From Sphingopyxis panaciterrae (GTDB taxonomy: Bacteria; Pseudomonadota; Alphaproteobacteria; Sphingomonadales; Sphingomonadaceae): a stretch of 64,000 nucleotides of DNA. Below the pieces are notes generated by a model, which worked only from the letters and a program-made list of their open reading frames with translations, did no database searches and was not told the DNA's origin. Positions 34,727 to 42,465 of this stretch are shown here, piece after piece. The stretch is taken from NCBI RefSeq assembly GCF_011762125.1, contig NZ_JAASQN010000001.1:496001-560000 (forward strand), read 5' to 3'. The first letter of the stretch is position 1; the number at the start of each line of letters is the position of its first letter. The position numbers and the translations under genes were made by a program.

Positions 34727-34996
34727 CTAGGGTCAGGACCCATTAATTCCGCATTCGAGGCGTCGAAATGGCGAAGATATCGGGCCTGGGCGGGTGCAGC
34801 GGGTAGCATCGCTACCCGCAAGGCCGCCCAGGCCTGAGATCGAAGCCATTTCGGCGTCGCTTCGCGATTTGACCGATTTTGCCCAGAGCAGCGTCGAAAA
34901 GCCTTGAAATATTGACATATTCCTTCGCCTTTTCTCCTCGCTCTGAGCAAAATCGCTTCAAACCTCGAACGCGGAATTAATGGGTCCTGACCCTAG
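34727..34996. mobile_element. MITE-like element with 34-bp terminal inverted repeats
   Basis: 270 bp without a gene. The termini 34727-34760 and 34963-34996 are inverted repeats with a single mismatch in 34 bp, reading inward CTAGGGTCAGGACCCATTAA. The CTAG at each outer end could be the target duplication. The interior is a nested hairpin: GGCCTGGGCGG (34783-34793) with CCGCCCAGGCC (34824-34834), and GCGGGTAGC (34799-34807) with GCTACCCGC (34811-34819). No transposase is encoded, so it would depend on one elsewhere. It sits 3 bp after the stop of the neighbouring PaiB-like gene. Confidence 0.8.
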
Positions 34997-34999
34997 CCA

Positions 35000-35599
35000 T
35001 CACAATCTTTCGGTGTTGAATCGCGTCATCCAGGCGGCCGTTGCGGTGTCGGGCAGGCGCGCCAGTATATTTTTCAGCACATCGGGTTTTTCATCCTGCC
35101 CCAGTTTGAATTTGCCTGACCGGCTGACCACGCGGGCCCGGAACCCCACGATCTTCTTCATCATCGTCTGATAGCGTGGGCCGAGTTCGCCGGCATGCCA
35201 AGGCTCGTGGCGCCCTCGCTCCATCTCGTCGATCAGCATCGTCAGAGCCGATCCGGTGAAAGCATCGTCGAACATGATTTCCGCTTCGATGCGCAACTGC
35301 GCGTAATTCCATGTCGGGGCCCAATCGCGCAGGCGAGCGTGTTCAGGGCTGATATAGGCATCGGGTCCCTTGAAAAGGATGGATGCGCGAGGTCGCCGTT
35401 CCAGCGCGGAATGAAGCGGATTCAATCGCATGAGATGCCCGATCAGTTCGACAAGCTTTCCCTGTTCGTCATAGCGCCCGACGAGCGGAAGGAGGCTTGC
35501 CTCCATGCCGTCCGCGCCATCGGCGCAAACCCACGCCAGCGGATAGGCGTCGAGCAACGCGCGTATATCGGCGTCATCGAACCGCTCGAATATCGACAT
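35000..35599 (-). CDS. FMN-binding PaiB-like protein (putative negative regulator)
   Basis: 199 residues of the PaiB family: SIFERFDDADIRALLDAYPL, LPLVGRYDEQGKLVELIGHL, NPLHSALERRPRASILFKGP, DAYISPEH-ARL, VPTWNYA-type sequence (here APTWNYAQL) and a C-terminal GFRARVVSRSGKFKLGQ. The fold is a split-barrel flavin-binding domain. Family members are annotated as FMN-binding negative transcriptional regulators, but an enzymatic role is equally possible. It is 22 bp after matC with AAAGGAG upstream, so it is part of the matC transcript. Confidence 0.88.
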   Translation of the reverse strand: MSIFERFDDADIRALLDAYPLAWVCADGADGMEASLLPLVGRYDEQGKLVELIGHLMRLNPLHSALERRPRASILFKGPDAYISPEHARLRDWAPTWNYAQLRIEAEIMFDDAFTGSALTMLIDEMERGRHEPWHAGELGPRYQTMMKKIVGFRARVVSRSGKFKLGQDEKPDVLKNILARLPDTATAAWMTRFNTERL

Positions 35600-35621
35600 C
35601 CGGTTTCTCCTTTAACGGGGC

Positions 35622-36860
35622 TCACGCCAGAAATACAAAGATGAACCAGGCTACCAGCGGTCCAAGCAGAGCGACGATTGCGCTGTAGCCGAGCAACTGG
35701 CGGACCAATCGTTCGCGGATCGGTTCGGCGGCATTGGCCACGACAAGCGCACCATTGGTGGAAAAGGGGGACGTATCGACGATTGTGGTCGCGATTGCGA
35801 TCGCCGCCACCGTACCGATGGCGCTGACCTCTCCATGGTCGAAGAAAGGTATTGCGAGCGGTACGACGATGCCCAGCAAGGCGGTTGACGAAGCGAAGGC
35901 CGAGACGATGCCGCCGAGATAACAGAGCAGCAAAACGGCAAGCAGCGGCGACCCGATGCCGGCGATGAGTTCGCCCGCCGCACTGACGGTCCCCACCCGC
36001 TGGAGAAGCGCGACATAGGTCACGACGCCCGCGATCAGGAGCACCGTCGACCAGGCGACGCGATCGACAGCGCCTTTTTGCGAGCGCGGTGCCACGATAG
36101 CGAGAAATGCGGCCGCGACCATGCTCGCCACACCGATGTCGATGCCGAATGCGATGGTTGCGATCGCCATCGCTCCCAGTGTCAGCAGGGTCAGCGACCG
36201 TTCGCGTTCGATTTCCGGCGGCGGCGCTTCCGGCACCTGGGCCTTGTCAGGCGCTTCGCGAAGCAGGCGCAGGCCGCCCAGGAACAGGAAGATCAGAATG
36301 GCCACAGCGAGATTGAAAAACAGGCTGGCGAAAAACAGCATGAGCGGTTCGGGAGCCACCCCGTTCATTTCGATCACGCCATTGGTGATTCCGCCATAAA
36401 CGGACGTCGGCGAGAAGGCGCCGGCCTGGGCCCCGTGAATCGTCATCAGCCCCATCATCAAGGGGCTGATTTTATGTTGGGCGGCGAAACGCAGCGCGAC
36501 CGGCGCCACGATCGCAACGGCCGCCGGACCGAGCGCGCCGAACGAGGTGAGAAGCGCCGCGGCAATGAAGACGACCCAAGGCATCGCAACCGCGCGATGG
36601 CCGAACATGCGTGTGAGGCCGTGCACGACCCATTCGATTGCGCCGTTGCGTTCGGCAATGGCGAACAGGAATGTCACACCGACCAATATGACGACCAGAT
36701 CGCCCGGAAAACCGGCCAGCACCTCCTTGGCGGGAATGTCGATAAGCGTCGCACTGACCAGAAATGCTGCCGCCAAGGCCAGCAATCCCATATTGATCGG
36801 CCGTAACGTCGCAATCAGGAACACAAGGGCGAGCGTTCCGACCAGGATGAGGTGGGTCAA
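35622..36860 (-). CDS. matC: SLC13/MatC-type carrier, probable malonate transporter
   Basis: 412 residues with about 11 hydrophobic helices. The N-terminus LALVFLIATLRPINMGLLAL and the GAQAGAFSPTSVYGGITNGV and VDTSPFSTNGALVVANA re-entrant motifs are characteristic of the MatC branch of the ion transporter superfamily, which takes up malonate and other dicarboxylates. The start is TTG (complement of 36858-36860) after GGAGGATAAT. It diverges from matA across 316 bp that contain the paired GTATAC operator, and carries the PaiB-like gene behind it. Confidence 0.85.
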   Translation of the reverse strand: MTHLILVGTLALVFLIATLRPINMGLLALAAAFLVSATLIDIPAKEVLAGFPGDLVVILVGVTFLFAIAERNGAIEWVVHGLTRMFGHRAVAMPWVVFIAAALLTSFGALGPAAVAIVAPVALRFAAQHKISPLMMGLMTIHGAQAGAFSPTSVYGGITNGVIEMNGVAPEPLMLFFASLFFNLAVAILIFLFLGGLRLLREAPDKAQVPEAPPPEIERERSLTLLTLGAMAIATIAFGIDIGVASMVAAAFLAIVAPRSQKGAVDRVAWSTVLLIAGVVTYVALLQRVGTVSAAGELIAGIGSPLLAVLLLCYLGGIVSAFASSTALLGIVVPLAIPFFDHGEVSAIGTVAAIAIATTIVDTSPFSTNGALVVANAAEPIRERLVRQLLGYSAIVALLGPLVAWFIFVFLA

Positions 36861-37078
36861 ATTATCCTCCCGTCGGCCGCATTTCGCGGCGCAATCATTT
36901 CTGCAGTGGGTGCGGTGTCGAGCGCGGTTGGCGCGGTCAGCTCATATATCGCTCAGAACGTCACGGGAACATCTCTCATCCCGATTGCGCTGGCAGCCGC
37001 CGATGCGATCCGCGCGCAGGGGATATTCGTGTCGTTATGCCGCCGTGGCAGCCAAAACATGTTGTCATGATCCTCTCC

Positions 37079-37104
37079 GGGCAACTTCGTGTTGCCTTTT
37101 ATTT
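37079..37104 (+). terminator. Small terminator-like hairpin upstream of matA
   Basis: GGCAAC-TTCGT-GTTGCC (37080-37096) is followed by TTTTATTT. Read on the plus strand it looks like a short intrinsic terminator, yet no convincing gene precedes it. The rest of 36861-37176 holds the operator pair and no recognisable gene. It might terminate a small antisense or leader RNA. Confidence 0.4.
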
Positions 37105-37105
37105 C

Positions 37106-37142
37106 GTATACACATATTTCCATATGCCGCTATACCGTATAC
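37106..37142. promoter_or_regulatory. Paired GTATAC operator between matC and matA
   Basis: GTATAC at 37106-37111 and 37137-37142, centre to centre 31 bp, with CATATTTC after the first, as at 33753. About 27 of 38 positions agree between the two copies. The second half-site is embedded in a TATACA -10-like element. It should control matA-matB and perhaps matC. Confidence 0.7.
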
Positions 37143-37176
37143 ATAACGCGACGATATTTTGTCTTTGGTATCACGA

Positions 37177-38514
37177 ATGAGAGAGTGGATGGACCGTTCC
37201 TCGCTGACCGACCTTCTGCAGAAATTCTCGCTTCAGGGGCGGGACTTGCTGCGCAGGCACGTGCCGTTCATCGCTGCCGGCGCAGCCGGCCCGGCGCGCT
37301 CGCGGGTCGAGACGCTGTGCGATATGGCCCGCGACCTCATATCGAATCGGGGCGAGGCATCGGGGGTCGCGATCGCCTCGGACCTGCTGCGCCTGTACGA
37401 AGCAGCGAGCGAAGCCGATCGCGCCGGCTTTTTCGCGGTTCTTGCACAAGGCTTCAATCCCGACCGGCCGGCGCTTTTGTCGGCTTGGGCGAAATTTCAG
37501 GCACAGGGCTGGAGCGCCTACCCCGATCTCGCGAGCGCGATAGAGGCGCCGCGGCAGGAACTTTTTAGGCGTCTGAACCTCGCGCCGGGAGGCACCGCCG
37601 CCCTGGTGCGCATGCGCGCCGATTTGCTCGCCATGAGAGACCTGCCCGGCGCGGCGCTGGTGGAAGCGGATCTCGCCCACCTGCTACAGTCATGGTTCAA
37701 CCGCGGATTTCTGACGATGCGAGTGATCAACTGGTCGTCGCCGGCCAGCCTGCTCGAGCGCGTAATCCGTTACGAAGCCGTGCACGATATCCGCGACTGG
37801 AACGATCTGCGCAGCCGGCTCGACCCGTCCGATCGACGCTGTTACGCCTTTTTCCATCCTGCGATTCCTGATGATCCGCTGATTTTTGTCGAAGTCGCTC
37901 TCACAAACGGCGTTCCGGACAGCATCCAGAATTTGCTCGCGGCGGATCGGGTGCCATCGCAGGGTGCGGATGCCACGACGGCCGTCTTCTATTCCATCAG
38001 CAACTGCCAGCCGGGTCTGCGGGGCATTTCGTTCGGCCATTTCCTGATCAAGCAGGTTGCCACCGATTTGAAGCGGGAGATTCCTGGCCTGGAGCGTTTC
38101 GTCACGCTTTCCCCTATTCCCGGCTTCATGAAATGGCTGCGCGCCCATGATCGCGCATTGGCCGGGGAGGAGAGCGATCATATCGAAGCCTGTCGCGACC
38201 AGCTGATCGCATGTGCTCTTCGGTATTTTCTCGAGAGCAAGGATGAGGAGGGGCGCCCCATCGATCCGGTCGCCCGTTTCCATCTCGGCAACGGGGCGCG
38301 GCTGGAACAACTGAACTGGATGGCCGACAGCTCCGAAAAAGGATTGCGGCAGAGCGCGGGCATGATGGTCAACTATCTGTACGATCTTCCCGCGATCGAG
38401 GAACTGCACGAACGATTTGCCAATCGTGGCTCGATCGCCATCGGCAGGCCTTTTCGGCAGCTGATTTCAAAACTCGAACCCGATTATGGGAAGATGATGG
38501 AACGACAGGAATGA
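37177..38514 (+). CDS. matA: Malonyl-CoA decarboxylase
   Basis: About 445 residues of the MLYCD/MatA family, converting malonyl-CoA to acetyl-CoA and CO2. The N-terminal helical domain is followed by the GNAT-like catalytic part: FLTMRVINWSSPASLLERVI, YEAVHDIRDWNDLRSRLDPS, CYAFFHPAIPDDPLIFVEVAL, YSISNCQPGLRGISFGHFLI, TLSPIPGFMKWL and FHLGNGARLEQLNWMAD. Catalytic Ser and His of this family fall in the SISNCQ-to-SPIPGF region. ATG 37177 is the best start; TTG 37159 is weak. It overlaps matB by 4 nt. Confidence 0.93.
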   Translation: MREWMDRSSLTDLLQKFSLQGRDLLRRHVPFIAAGAAGPARSRVETLCDMARDLISNRGEASGVAIASDLLRLYEAASEADRAGFFAVLAQGFNPDRPALLSAWAKFQAQGWSAYPDLASAIEAPRQELFRRLNLAPGGTAALVRMRADLLAMRDLPGAALVEADLAHLLQSWFNRGFLTMRVINWSSPASLLERVIRYEAVHDIRDWNDLRSRLDPSDRRCYAFFHPAIPDDPLIFVEVALTNGVPDSIQNLLAADRVPSQGADATTAVFYSISNCQPGLRGISFGHFLIKQVATDLKREIPGLERFVTLSPIPGFMKWLRAHDRALAGEESDHIEACRDQLIACALRYFLESKDEEGRPIDPVARFHLGNGARLEQLNWMADSSEKGLRQSAGMMVNYLYDLPAIEELHERFANRGSIAIGRPFRQLISKLEPDYGKMMERQE

Positions 38515-40028
38515 GCAACCTCTACAGCCGCCTCGCGGCGGAATTTCCGGCGAATCGTGGCCGTGTCTTCGCCTGGCTCGCCGACAGTCGCTCGCTGAGC
38601 TATGGCGGCGTCGAGGCGGAATCGGCGCGCTACGCCAACGCGCTCCGCGAACTGGGGGTCGGTATCGGGGATCGCGTCGCGGTACAGGTCGAAAAGAGCG
38701 CCGAAATGTTGCTGCTGTATCTCGGCTGTTTGCGGCTGGGGGCCGTCTTCCTGCCGCTCAATACCGCATATACTGCGGGTGAACTCGAATATTTCGTCGG
38801 CGATGCCGAGCCGGCGCTTCTCGTCTGCGACCCGGCGGCGGCCAGCGTGATCAGCGCGCTGCCGGCCGCTGGGAGCATGAAGGTGGAGACGCTCGATGCG
38901 GCAGGCGACGGCACGCTTGCCGAACTGGCACGAAGGGCTTCACCCGTCTTCGCGACCGTGGCGAGAGATGACAATGATCTCGCCGCGATTCTCTACACAT
39001 CGGGCACGACGGGGCGGTCGAAGGGCGCGATGCTGAGCCACGGCAACCTTGCATCGAACGCCTTTGCGCTGCGGGACATCTGGCGCTTTGCCGCGGACGA
39101 TGTGCTATTGCACGCGCTGCCGATTTTCCACACCCATGGGCTGTTCGTGGCAACGAACGTCATGCTGGCGTGCGGCGGATCGATGATCCTTCTTCCGCGA
39201 TTCGAGGTCGGCGAGGTCATGGCAACGCTCCCGCGCGCCACCGTCATGATGGGCGTTCCTACCTTCTATATCCGCCTGCTCGGCGAGGCGGGGTTCGGTC
39301 GCGAACTGGTTTCCCACATGCGGCTGTTCATATCGGGGTCCGCTCCCCTGGCGCCCGATGTCCATCGTGAGTTCGAGGCGCGGACCGGTCATGCCATCCT
39401 CGAGCGCTACGGCATGACCGAAACGAATATGAATATATCCAACCCCTACGACGGCGAACGGATTCCGGGGACCGTAGGGCTGCCGCTGCCGGGGGTCGAA
39501 ATCCGTATTGCGGACTCCGCGACGGGCCGCGTTCTGCCGCAGGGGGAGGTCGGAGTCATCGAGATTCGCGGGCCCAATGTGTTCAAGGGCTATTGGCGTC
39601 TTCCCGAGAAGACCGCGGCCGAGTTTCGCGACGGGTTTTTCATATCCGGCGATATGGGGCGCATCGATCAAAACGGATATATTTCCATCGTCGGACGCGA
39701 AAAGGATCTCATTATTGCGGGTGGACTCAACATTTACCCTGCGGAGGTCGAGGATGTGATCGGAGCACTGCCAGCCGTACGAGAGGTGGCGGTGATCGGC
39801 CTTCCGCATCCTGATCTGGGGGAGGCGGTCGTGGCGGTGATCGTCCCGCGCGACGCCGCATTTGCCGATGCCGCGGCGATTTCCGATGCGCTGCGCGACA
39901 AGCTTGCCCGGTTCAAGCAGCCCCGGATGGTCCTGTTCACCGATGAGCTCCCGAAGAATACGATGGGGAAAGTCCAGAAGGCCGAGCTGCGCAAGCACCA
40001 TGCCTGCCTGTTCGCATCGCGCGGTTGA
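38511..40028 (+). CDS. matB: Malonyl-CoA synthetase (acyl-CoA ligase)
   Basis: 505 residues of the ANL superfamily, activating malonate with ATP and CoA. The P-loop is LYTSGTTGRSKGAMLSH, the A5 motif ERYGMTETNMNISNPYDGER and the A8-A10 segments DGFFISGDMGRIDQNGYISI, GREKDLIIAGGLNIYPAEVE and the acetylatable Lys in NTMGKVQKAEL. The TETNMN-NPYDGER stretch is typical of MatB and separates it from acetyl-CoA synthetases. ATGA overlap with matA implies coupled translation. With matA it turns malonate into acetyl-CoA. Confidence 0.93.
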   Translation: MSNLYSRLAAEFPANRGRVFAWLADSRSLSYGGVEAESARYANALRELGVGIGDRVAVQVEKSAEMLLLYLGCLRLGAVFLPLNTAYTAGELEYFVGDAEPALLVCDPAAASVISALPAAGSMKVETLDAAGDGTLAELARRASPVFATVARDDNDLAAILYTSGTTGRSKGAMLSHGNLASNAFALRDIWRFAADDVLLHALPIFHTHGLFVATNVMLACGGSMILLPRFEVGEVMATLPRATVMMGVPTFYIRLLGEAGFGRELVSHMRLFISGSAPLAPDVHREFEARTGHAILERYGMTETNMNISNPYDGERIPGTVGLPLPGVEIRIADSATGRVLPQGEVGVIEIRGPNVFKGYWRLPEKTAAEFRDGFFISGDMGRIDQNGYISIVGREKDLIIAGGLNIYPAEVEDVIGALPAVREVAVIGLPHPDLGEAVVAVIVPRDAAFADAAAISDALRDKLARFKQPRMVLFTDELPKNTMGKVQKAELRKHHACLFASRG

Positions 40029-40111
40029 GCAGCAAATCGGCCCCGAATGCCGGCAATTCAATATGCGCGCCCGGGAGCGGACAGTCTGCAAACGGCCGGA
40101 ACGCGGCAAAT

Positions 40112-41020
40112 TCAATCGTTCGAGCAGGGTTGGGCTCCACGCATTTCCCGCAGGATCCATGTCCGGAAAAGCTCCAGCGGCGGGTGATCATCATGGGTGT
40201 CGGGCCACGCGAGATAATAGGCTTCCGGGCTTTCGTAGCGACGATCGACGGGCATGACGAGTTCGCCGCGGTCCAGCTCGCGCCCGATCAGGCTTTCGGG
40301 GAGGAGCGCAATGCCGAGGCCTGCGCGTGCGGCCTCGACGAGGAGAAGGAACTGGTCGAAGAGCATGCCATGCACTTCGCCCGGATCGACTCCCATCGCG
40401 GCAAACCAGCGCTCCCATGCGTCGGGACGCGAGACGAGATGGAGAAGGGGGGCGGCCACGAGGTCGGCCGGCCCCTCGCACGCCAATTCATCCCTCAATT
40501 GGCGGCTGCAAAGCGGCACGAGCTGCTCGTTCATCAGGAAATCCAGCCTGGCGCCCGGCCATTCGGGCGGGCCGAAATGGATCGCCGCATCGACGGTGTC
40601 GAAACGGAAGTCGAAGGGGGCTGCTCGCGTCGTCAAATTGATGCGGATCTCGGGCTGCCCCGACAGAAACCGGGGCAGGCGCGGCGTGAGCCAGCGTGCG
40701 CCGAACAGCGGCAGCACCGCGATATGCAGCGAACCGCCATCGGGATTGGCCCTGAAGCCTAGTGTCGCATTCGAAATCCGGTTCAACGCATCGCGGATTT
40801 CGCGCGCATAGGCCTTGCCGGAAAGCGTGAGATAGACCTTCTGCTTCTCGCGCTGGAAAAGCGGCGCCCCCAACATCTCCTCCAATGCCCGGATCTGCCG
40901 GCTGACGGCACTTTGGGTGAGCGAGAGCTCGCGCGCCGCGAGGGTGAAGCTCTGCGTCCGGGCTGCCGCCTCGAACGCATAAAGGAGGGCGGTCGGTGGC
41001 AGGAAACGCCGGGGGATCAT
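40112..41020 (-). CDS. LysR family regulator (GcvA-like)
   Basis: About 302 residues. The N-terminal helix-turn-helix (ALLYAFEAAARTQSFTLAAR, LSLTQSAVSRQIRALEEMLG, PLFQREKQKVYLTLSGKAY) is of the GcvA branch, followed by a periplasmic-binding-like effector domain. It is divergent from the FAD oxidoreductase gene (124 bp between) and most likely controls the pipecolate/lysine genes. I prefer the second ATG (complement of 41018-41020) because of GGA spacing; the first is two codons earlier. Confidence 0.88.
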   Translation of the reverse strand: MIPRRFLPPTALLYAFEAAARTQSFTLAARELSLTQSAVSRQIRALEEMLGAPLFQREKQKVYLTLSGKAYAREIRDALNRISNATLGFRANPDGGSLHIAVLPLFGARWLTPRLPRFLSGQPEIRINLTTRAAPFDFRFDTVDAAIHFGPPEWPGARLDFLMNEQLVPLCSRQLRDELACEGPADLVAAPLLHLVSRPDAWERWFAAMGVDPGEVHGMLFDQFLLLVEAARAGLGIALLPESLIGRELDRGELVMPVDRRYESPEAYYLAWPDTHDDHPPLELFRTWILREMRGAQPCSND

Positions 41021-41144
41021 GGTCATTCCATTTCAGAACAGGATGTCCCGGAATGCTCGTTTGATCAGGGCATATGGTCAAGCGATAATTCCAGTGTCGC
41101 ATGAACCGGCTTGATCGCGGTGGGACAGGAGAGGGGCGCAGCAG

Positions 41145-42443
41145 ATGGTCGGCTATTCGCTCAGCCATGGCTTATGGGGTGCCTCGGCGCCGCCCGCGCC
41201 CCCGACCGCTTCGCTCTCGTCCGACATCATCGCCGACGTCGCGATCGTGGGCGGCGGCTTTACCGGCTGCTCGGCCGCCTATCATCTGGCGAGCGCCGGT
41301 GTCTTTGCGGTTTTGCTCGAAGCCCGGGACATCGGCTTCGGCGGGTCGGGACGCAATGTCGGGCTGGTCAATGCCGGGCTTTGGGTCATGCCCGACGATC
41401 TTTTGGCATGCCTCGGCGACCGATATGGCGGGCGGTTGCTCACCCAGCTTGGAGATGCCCCGCGTCTCGTTTTCGATCTGGTCGAGCGCCTTGGAATCGA
41501 TTGTGAAGCGACGCCTCGGGGGACACTTCATTGTGCTGTCGGAACGCGCGGCCTTGCCGAGATATCGGAGCGTGCGCGACAGTGGAAAGCGCGCGCCGCC
41601 GACGTGGAATTACTGAACGCGGCAGGCGCCGGGCGCCTGATCGGCAGCCGGGCCTATACGGGAGCCCTGCTCGATCGCCGGGCGGGAACGATCCAGCCGC
41701 TCGCCTATGTCCGCGGCCTTGCCGACCACGCGATGCGCGCGGGCGCGCGCGTTCACACCCAGTCTCCGGTGATCGATTTTTCAGACATGGGGGCGGCGTG
41801 GAAAGTGACGACGCCAGGCGGCAGCGTCATCGCGCCGTGGGTGATCCTTGCTACCGACGCCTATTCGGACCCGGCCTATTCGGACCCGGCATGTGCGGGC
41901 TTGCAGCGCGAGCAGGTCATGCTGCCCTATTTCAACCTCGCGACGCGGCCGCTGAGCGAGGGCCAGTTGTCGGAGATCCTGCCCGGCGGGCACGGCGCCT
42001 GGGACACGAAATCGATCCTGTCGTCGTTTCGGCTCGATGCGCGCGGCCGCCTGGTCTTCGGAAGCGTCGGCGCGTTGCGGAGGGGAGGCCGGCGCATTCA
42101 CGCCGACTGGGGCAAGCGCGAGCTCAAGCGGCTGTTTCCGGGGCTCGGCGCCGTCGACTTCGAACATGGCTGGTACGGCATGATCGGAATGACCGACAAT
42201 GCGATGCCGCGCCTGCACAGGCACGGCCGCAATATGGTCTCGATCAGCGGTTTCAACGGGCGCGGCATTGCGCCCGGCACAAGTTTCGGCCGCGACCTGG
42301 CTCGCCTCGCTTCGGGGCAACTCGCGATCGAGGACCTGTCGCTACCGTTGACGGAGCGGCGCGATGCGCGGTTCCGCTCGGCGCGCTCCGCCTTTTATGA
42401 AGCGGGCGCACAACTCGCGCATTTGTCCGGCTCCCGATTTTGA
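41145..42443 (+). CDS. FAD-dependent amine oxidoreductase, L-pipecolate oxidase-like
   Basis: 432 residues of the DAO family. The dinucleotide-binding motif VAIVGGGFTGCSAAYHLA is at residues 32-49, followed by LEARDIGFGGSGRNVGLVNAG, and the C-terminal GWYGMIGMTDNAMPRL and NGRGIAPGTSFGRDLA. It resembles PuuB/AmaA-type oxidases of cyclic or linear amines. The next gene is an ALDH7-type dehydrogenase, the same pairing as amaA-amaB in Pseudomonas, so L-pipecolate is the likely substrate, giving piperideine-6-carboxylate. AGGAGAGG precedes the ATG. Confidence 0.8.
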   Translation: MVGYSLSHGLWGASAPPAPPTASLSSDIIADVAIVGGGFTGCSAAYHLASAGVFAVLLEARDIGFGGSGRNVGLVNAGLWVMPDDLLACLGDRYGGRLLTQLGDAPRLVFDLVERLGIDCEATPRGTLHCAVGTRGLAEISERARQWKARAADVELLNAAGAGRLIGSRAYTGALLDRRAGTIQPLAYVRGLADHAMRAGARVHTQSPVIDFSDMGAAWKVTTPGGSVIAPWVILATDAYSDPAYSDPACAGLQREQVMLPYFNLATRPLSEGQLSEILPGGHGAWDTKSILSSFRLDARGRLVFGSVGALRRGGRRIHADWGKRELKRLFPGLGAVDFEHGWYGMIGMTDNAMPRLHRHGRNMVSISGFNGRGIAPGTSFGRDLARLASGQLAIEDLSLPLTERRDARFRSARSAFYEAGAQLAHLSGSRF

Positions 42444-42465
42444 ACTGCAACTTGAGGATGAAGCA

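Noticed and set aside
36852-37070. 72-codon plus-strand frame before the orphan hairpin
   Set aside because: No Shine-Dalgarno, overlaps the matC start, and the amphipathic Ala/Val-rich product could be chance; kept only as a reason to check for a small transcript.
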